NCBI RefSeq assembly: GCF_032854445.1
Contig: NC_088300.1
Span: 66,252,984-66,316,983 of the forward strand
Origin: Liolophura sinensis
Lineage: Eukaryota > Mollusca > Polyplacophora > Chitonida > Chitonidae
Reading direction: 5' to 3'
Length of the DNA: 64,000 nt
Below the pieces are notes generated by a model, which saw only the letters and a list, made by a program, of their open reading frames with translations, was not told the origin of the DNA and did not search any database. Shown in pieces: positions 59,233 to 64,000 of the stretch; position 1 is the first letter of the stretch, and every line of letters begins with the position of its first letter. The position numbers were made by a program, and so were the translations under genes.

Positions 59233-62200
59233 CTATTCCTTTGAGCCGTTTTTCAGCAGCTGTTCATGATTACTGACGATGACGTCCACCACAGAGGGGT
59301 CAGCAAGGGTTGATGTATCGCCCAACTCACCTGACTCGTTTCTGGCCACTTTACGGAGAATCCGCCGCATGATCTTACCTGATCTGGTCCGCGGCAACCC
59401 TGGGGAAAACTGGAAATGACCGGTAAAAATAACTGATTAAGAGTCATTTGTTAGTTTTGATATACAATTTAATTTATCAAAGAAAGAAACCTTTCTCAAA
59501 TCATACTTGTTTATTTATTTATTCATTTCGCTGGTGTTTTACGCCGTACTCAAGAATATTTTAGTTATACAACAACAGCCAGCATCATGGTGGGAAGAAC
59601 CGGTCAAAACCACAACCATCCACAGATTGGTGCCAGACCTTTTCATGTACGGCCGGGGAGGAAGCCAGCATGAGCTGGACAGCACATTGTGCTGTGCTTG
59701 TGTGCTGGTGTGCAAAATACTAATGCAATGGATTCTCCAGCCTTCTACAAAGGGAATCCAAACTGGTAACACCCAAAACAACAGTGCCCTCTCTCTACCT
59801 GAAAAACAATGCCAGTTAAGATTTGTGTTATTATTGAAATCAGTTACATTGTTAGGCTGCATTCAAGTAGGTGCTGTTTTAGGAGTAGTAAGATTTATTT
59901 CCCTTCGTACAGGGCTGGTGAACCAGATTACATTCACCAGATAGCAATCAGGTACATCAATGTACGCAAAATGACGTGCAATACTACGAACTTACTTAAA
60001 CTCCAGACTTACCTGTATCATATCTGCCATGGCATAGGCTGCAATACGTTTCTTAACCAGATCATTGAATTCTGCTCTGAGTTCGTCCTCCGATTTCATC
60101 ACACCATCTTTGAGCACCACATACAAATATATACCTAAACAGAAAACATGGCGACACATTTAATACAGGACCGCAAAGCCAGGTGTACACAAGAGACGTT
60201 TCATACTGTCGATCAAGAACACTGATTTGACCAATCATTATCAAGATCGTTGCAAACAGGTCAAAGGGGCCTCCGTGGTTTCTCATCAATGTGGTCCCTA
60301 TGAGATCAAGTCTAACTCATGCTGGCTTCCTGTCCACTTCTACGTAGACAGGTCTGCCATCAACCTGCAGATGGACATTGCTTTCCCCCTGGCTCTGCTT
60401 GATTTCCTCTCACCACACTGCTGGCTGCCGTCGAATAAGTAAAACATTCATGTAAAACACAAATCAAATAAATCAAATGTCCAACACAGATTAAACAGGT
60501 GTTCAATCTCCCTGTGACGGCATGGTGTCAAAACTCATCAAGGCAGATCGTACCCATCAAGTAAAAATTTCTATGCCAGTAGACGCGTTCCATACTTACC
60601 CTCTCCTTTAATGTCATGCGGGAAACCCACAGCAGCGCATTCTGACACTTCGTCATGGTCGTCCTGGAAACAATGAATAGATTCAGGGATAACTTTGATA
60701 ACTTGTGACAAATTTAAACATCGTGTTGATTAAGGCCAAATAATAGAATATAAGGTAATCAACAACGTAACATAACCCTGATATGCAGTATGTCCATAGG
60801 GCACAAAAGCTTAAAATATCACAAACAAGAAAACTCAATGAATTTATACCCCATTCTAAACTATACAAAACTTTTACACAAATCCATCTGCTTTAACTTT
60901 ATCTGAGATTTCACACACATAGGTATGTATAATAAACCTCAAAATGATGATTTAATGATTCTGAATCACTTTGAATGACACTTTACAGTCTGATTATTAA
61001 TTTCTTTACTTTATCCATGCTTAACACCACAATGAAGTATATTTCACTGACAAAGGTTATCAGGTTTCTGGGGAAGAAAACCAGCCACAGCCTGGCAGAG
61101 GAAACTGCCTCCCCTCCCCAAGTTTTTGGGAAACCTTGACATGTAAAGCCAACAGGTAACAAAAACATGCAAGTCAGTACCAACTATCACTTACAATGAC
61201 ATCTTCAAGTTCTGCTGTACCCAGTCTGTGGCCACTGGTGTTGATAACATCATCCATACGCCCAGTGATCTGATAATACTCCCCATCATGTCTGCGGGCT
61301 CCATCCCCAGAAAAATACATACCTACAAAGTTTATATCAGAACATTTATAAGACATAAGAAAATGTCAAACATATATTAAAATATTTATTTATTTGATTA
61401 TGCCGTGTTTTATGCCGTACTCAAGAATATTTCATTTCTATGACAGCGGCTAGCATTACCGTGGTAGGAAACTGGGCAGAGCCTGGGGAAACCACCAACT
61501 ATCCGCACGTTGTTGACAGACCTCCAGATGAATTGAAATAGTTTTAGGAATATGTTATTGCCCATACATTACACATATTTGTAATGGTATGTTCCAAATG
61601 CAGTCAAGAGAAAATTATCATGGTTATGGATTTTACACAATAGGAAAGCACTTAACTAATATAACATCAAATTTTGTCATAGCAATCACAAATGGGTTAA
61701 TTATCTCACTTGTACAAAAAGTTGTCCCCCCTTATCCACACAGCCTTGAAAGTACTTAGCTACTTCTATTCATAACATGCAAAATGGGTTCACATTTAAC
61801 TTCTTTTTTTTTTTGCAGTGGAAAATAGCTTTCTTCATTTATACTTGGATGAGACACAAGCAAATCACTTGCTTTTTCAGTTGTTAGTGTGCTACTTCAA
61901 AATAATTACTCTACAGCCTCTCACGGTGATAGTCCCTCTGAGTTCAAGTCCAGCTCATGCTGCCTTCCGGCAACCTGCTGATGGCTGTAAGTTTCTCTGT
62001 TTCCTACCACCATGCTGCTTGTTGCCACTGTGTAAGTGAAATATTTTTGAGTACAGCGTAAAACACCAGTGAAATAAACAAAATAACCCCCAACAAGTTT
62101 ATGCAGAGCTCTCACAAGGAAACTCCTCAAAACCCAAAAGTGTGTAAAGTTATTCAGTTCGTACAAAACTGTGTAGATTTTTTCATATGCAAATGATCCA

Positions 62201-62355
62201 CTTAACGAACAATCTTTATAATTCTTACCTGGTGCTACAGTCAAGTATGTTGACATGAACCTCTCATGATCCCCCCAGATTGTACGAGCCATGCCTGGCC
62301 AGGGGTGGCGGATGTACAGTCCACCCTTGTCATTGCTTCCTGTTCGTTCATTACC
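59233..62355 (-). CDS. ACSS1: acetyl-CoA synthetase, C-terminal five exons
   Basis: Makes acetyl-CoA from acetate, ATP and CoA through an acetyl-AMP intermediate. Exons at 62229-62355, 61195-61322, 60600-60663, 60013-60134 and 59233-59409 join in frame with GT/AG junctions into the last 205 residues. Visible motifs are [25 protein letters not shown], the hinge [36 protein letters not shown] and [16 protein letters not shown]. The last includes the conserved catalytic Lys that sirtuins deacetylate. The wording ([27 protein letters not shown]) is closer to mitochondrial ACSS1 than to cytosolic ACSS2, but this assignment is less certain than the family. The stop is followed by ordinary 3' flank. 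The N-terminal two thirds lie beyond 62.36 kb, mostly past the window edge. Introns hold four SINEs. Confidence 0.93.
59508..59690 (-). repeat. tRNA-derived SINE in ACSS intron
   Basis: Minus-strand copy of the (AAAT)n-tailed family with GTCCAGCTCATGCTGGCTTC, GTGGTTTTGACCGGTTCTTC and TTGAGTACGGCGTAAAACAC. The tail is at 59508-59525. It lies in the last intron, in the same orientation as the gene. Confidence 0.85.
60298..60478 (+). repeat. tRNA-derived SINE in ACSS intron, diverged
   Basis: Plus-strand copy: CTAACTCATGCTGGCTTCCT, ACAGGTCTGCCATCAACCTG, CTGGCTGCCGTCGAATAAGT and a CAAATCAAATAAATCAAA tail. The GAAATATTCTTGAGTACGGC block is partly deleted. Confidence 0.8.
61383..61532 (-). repeat. 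tRNA-derived SINE in ACSS intron, truncated
   Basis: Minus-strand copy with an AAATAAATA tail at the low-coordinate end, AATATTCTTGAGTACGGCAT, GGTTTCCCCAGGCTCTGCCC and a truncated head. Confidence 0.85.
61928..62086 (+). repeat. tRNA-derived SINE in ACSS intron
   Basis: Plus-strand copy with GAGTTCAAGTCCAGCTCATG (B-box region), GGCAACCTGCTGATGGCTGT, GTGTAAGTGAAATATTTTTG and the CAGTGAAATAAACAAAATAA tail. The A-box part is missing. Confidence 0.82.
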
Positions 62356-63537
62356 CTAAAAGCAAGGAAATAGGGAAAGGTAGTAGGAAAAACAAGGTAT
62401 TCAGAGGATACCGGTAGATCACCTGATTGAGCAGTTCTCATAACTGCATAATGTTCAAGTCATGTGATACGTTCAAACATTGATCTGTAAAACAAAATAA
62501 AGTAGAATGATTCACACTGTCATACAGGTATTATGCTCTAATTAGATAGTGCTAAGATCTTGCCATTAAATCAGCAAGAAAAGCCAAAATTATTAGACTG
62601 TCACAACTATGTCTGTTTATCATAAGAATTACAGAGCAGTGATATTGTATTTCATGGAGTTGTAAATCATTGCTGTGGTAAAAGACACTGTGGGAGGTCT
62701 TTGATATGCAAATGACAAACTGAATTTGGCAATCTATGTACTAAGGGCAGTACCTACAACCCTGTGAATGGCTGCGGAAATGTTGAGCTAAGTGGTAAAA
62801 AACCTTTCTTGGCCTTTGATACGCAAATTGCTACTGGTGACTGGCTATCTGTGTACTATGGGTGGCCACTGCAACCCGATGATTGGCCAAAAATTTAACC
62901 AAACTGGACAAGGACACTGTCACCACCACCATCAGACTCTGATACCTCTCCTTACTTTGTACAGGTGAGCTAGTGAAGACCTCTGAACGGAATTTTCTTA
63001 TCTTGCATTTCAAGATAAAACGTAACATCAACAAATATTTTGTCAACACCGTCCACACTGCTTAGTCCACTTCAATCTAAATATATACATTATCTGATTT
63101 CTATTAGCCTCTGTCTGGCATATGGTCAGTCAGTTATCCTAGGAGTGAAATGTTCTCTCTTAGGTCACTGACTAAACAAGAGGCCTTCATGCAAGACCCA
63201 CTGTTTGCGGGATGTCAAATTGCACACTTATTCCAACACAGTCAATGTCATACTCTGAATGCCAACTGGGGACATTTGCACAAAACCGTTCAAATTTCAC
63301 AATTAACAGCTGATGAATCACAGCACAATTCACTAACCTAAGATTTTGGGCTAACGAAAGAATATTTACAACATGGGAGTCGATTTCCTCATGTCAATAT
63401 TTGAAGCTACTTTTCCCAGTACAATAATTTTACTCCTTTTCATCTTGTGTGCAATGTTATTGTCAACAACAACTTCCCAATCCTGTTAGCTTAATACATG
63501 TATGCAGTACTGCTGTGAATTTTGATGGTTCACTATT
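62356..63537. other. probable upstream intron of the ACSS gene
   Basis: The next upstream ACSS exon should encode the adenylation core, but nothing in this stretch on the minus strand matches those motifs. It is therefore read as intron. The frames present show no family resemblance. Confidence 0.5.
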
Positions 63538-63742
63538 GCCAATGTCAATGGTGGGTGGAAACCGGGCAGAACCCGCGGGAAACCCACTACTATCTGTAGG
63601 TTGCTGGCAGACTTTCCCACGTATGTCCAGAGAGGAAGCCAGCATGAGCTGGACGAACTAACAGCGACCACATTTATGAGAGACTCCTTGGTCATTACGC
63701 TGTGCTAGCGCGCTAGCCAACTGAGCAACAGAGGCTCCTAGA
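63538..63742 (-). repeat. tRNA-derived SINE with intact head, 3' truncated
   Basis: On the minus strand the tRNA-like head is clear (GCTCAGTTGGCTAGCGCGCT as A box, then GTTAGTTCGTCC as B-box region). It is followed by GCTCATGCTGGCTTCCTCTC, GTGGGAAAGTCTGCCAGCAA and GTGGGTTTCCCGCGGGTTCT. It stops at CCACCCACCATTG, before the usual 3' block. It shows the head structure of the whole family. Confidence 0.85.
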
Positions 63743-64000
63743 AATTTTGGGTGTGCTAGACAGAAATAATGGGTGAGCCAGATAGAAATCCTGGTTGCCA
63801 GATAGAAATCATGGGTGTGTCAGGTAGAAATTTTGGGTGCTTTAGATAGAAATCATGGGTGTGCCAGGTAGACATCATGGATGTGCTAGATAGAAATCAT
63901 GGGTGTGCCAGGTAGACATCATGGATGTACTAGATAGAAATCATGGGTGTGCCAGGGGGACATCATGGATGTGCTAGATAGAAATCATGGGTGTGCCAGG
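63743..64000 (+). repeat. 22/44-bp minisatellite running off the edge
   Basis: About twelve units of roughly 22 bp alternate between TAGAAATCATGGGTGTGCCA and TAGACATCATGGATGTGCTA types. They give a 44-bp dimer that becomes regular after about 63845. Early units are degenerate. The array continues past the end of the window. Confidence 0.9.

Noticed and set aside
63690-63742. tRNA-like sequence with A and B boxes
   Set aside because: It is the head of a SINE continuing into the family body. It cannot fold into a full cloverleaf gene, so it is not called as a tRNA.
63743-64000. Regularly spaced short repeats resembling an array
   Set aside because: Units are contiguous without unique spacers and the genome is eukaryotic, so this is a minisatellite and not a CRISPR array.

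Overview
The window is eukaryotic, most likely from a mollusc and probably a bivalve, although the species cannot be fixed from the sequence. It is AT-rich and gene-poor, its genes are split by GT/AG introns, and it carries many copies of two tRNA-derived SINE families of a kind I associate with molluscan genomes. One family ends in a conserved block followed by (AAAT)n. The other ends in a GAGT/ACTC-type tetranucleotide tail next to a block reading GGGGTTTAACGTCGTACT. There are no bacterial-style operons. Most long open frames in the first 27 kb look like chance.

Layout. 1-27 kb is essentially non-coding. It holds one candidate first coding exon on the minus strand (about 1.65 kb), isolated patches with strong transcription-factor motifs (nuclear-receptor half-sites at 4.45 kb, paired CACGTGAC boxes at 7.0 kb, a CTCF-like site at 17.25 kb, a POU-like palindrome at 23.03 kb), three minisatellites, a TTAA-flanked MITE and SINE copies. 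27-46 kb is a three-copy segmental duplication (units A, B, C). Each unit carries a diverged copy of an unrecognised gene whose reading frame is preserved in part. The units were then hit by different transposons: a SINE, a decayed Ty3/gypsy element and a tyrosine-recombinase element in A; a SINE in B; a PIF/Harbinger derivative in C. Comparing the units gives clean insertion boundaries.

46.4-50.5 kb holds a complete three-exon MADF-BESS gene on the plus strand with a CpG-containing candidate promoter at 46.5 kb. 51.8-52.2 kb is a 75-bp (25-codon) tandem repeat open in two frames. A short protein-like minus-strand frame lies at 53.0 kb. 53.3-59.2 kb is non-coding apart from repeats, a perfect RFX X-box palindrome and a 77-nt hairpin. 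59.2-62.4 kb holds the last five exons of a mitochondrial-type acetyl-CoA synthetase gene on the minus strand. Its 5' part lies beyond the window. The window ends inside a 22/44-bp minisatellite.

The two confident genes, a MADF-BESS DNA-binding regulator and acetyl-CoA synthetase, share no evident pathway. The most unusual structure is the 2.13-kb tyrosine-recombinase insertion in unit A. It contains an internal segment matching the reverse complement of its own two ends joined together.
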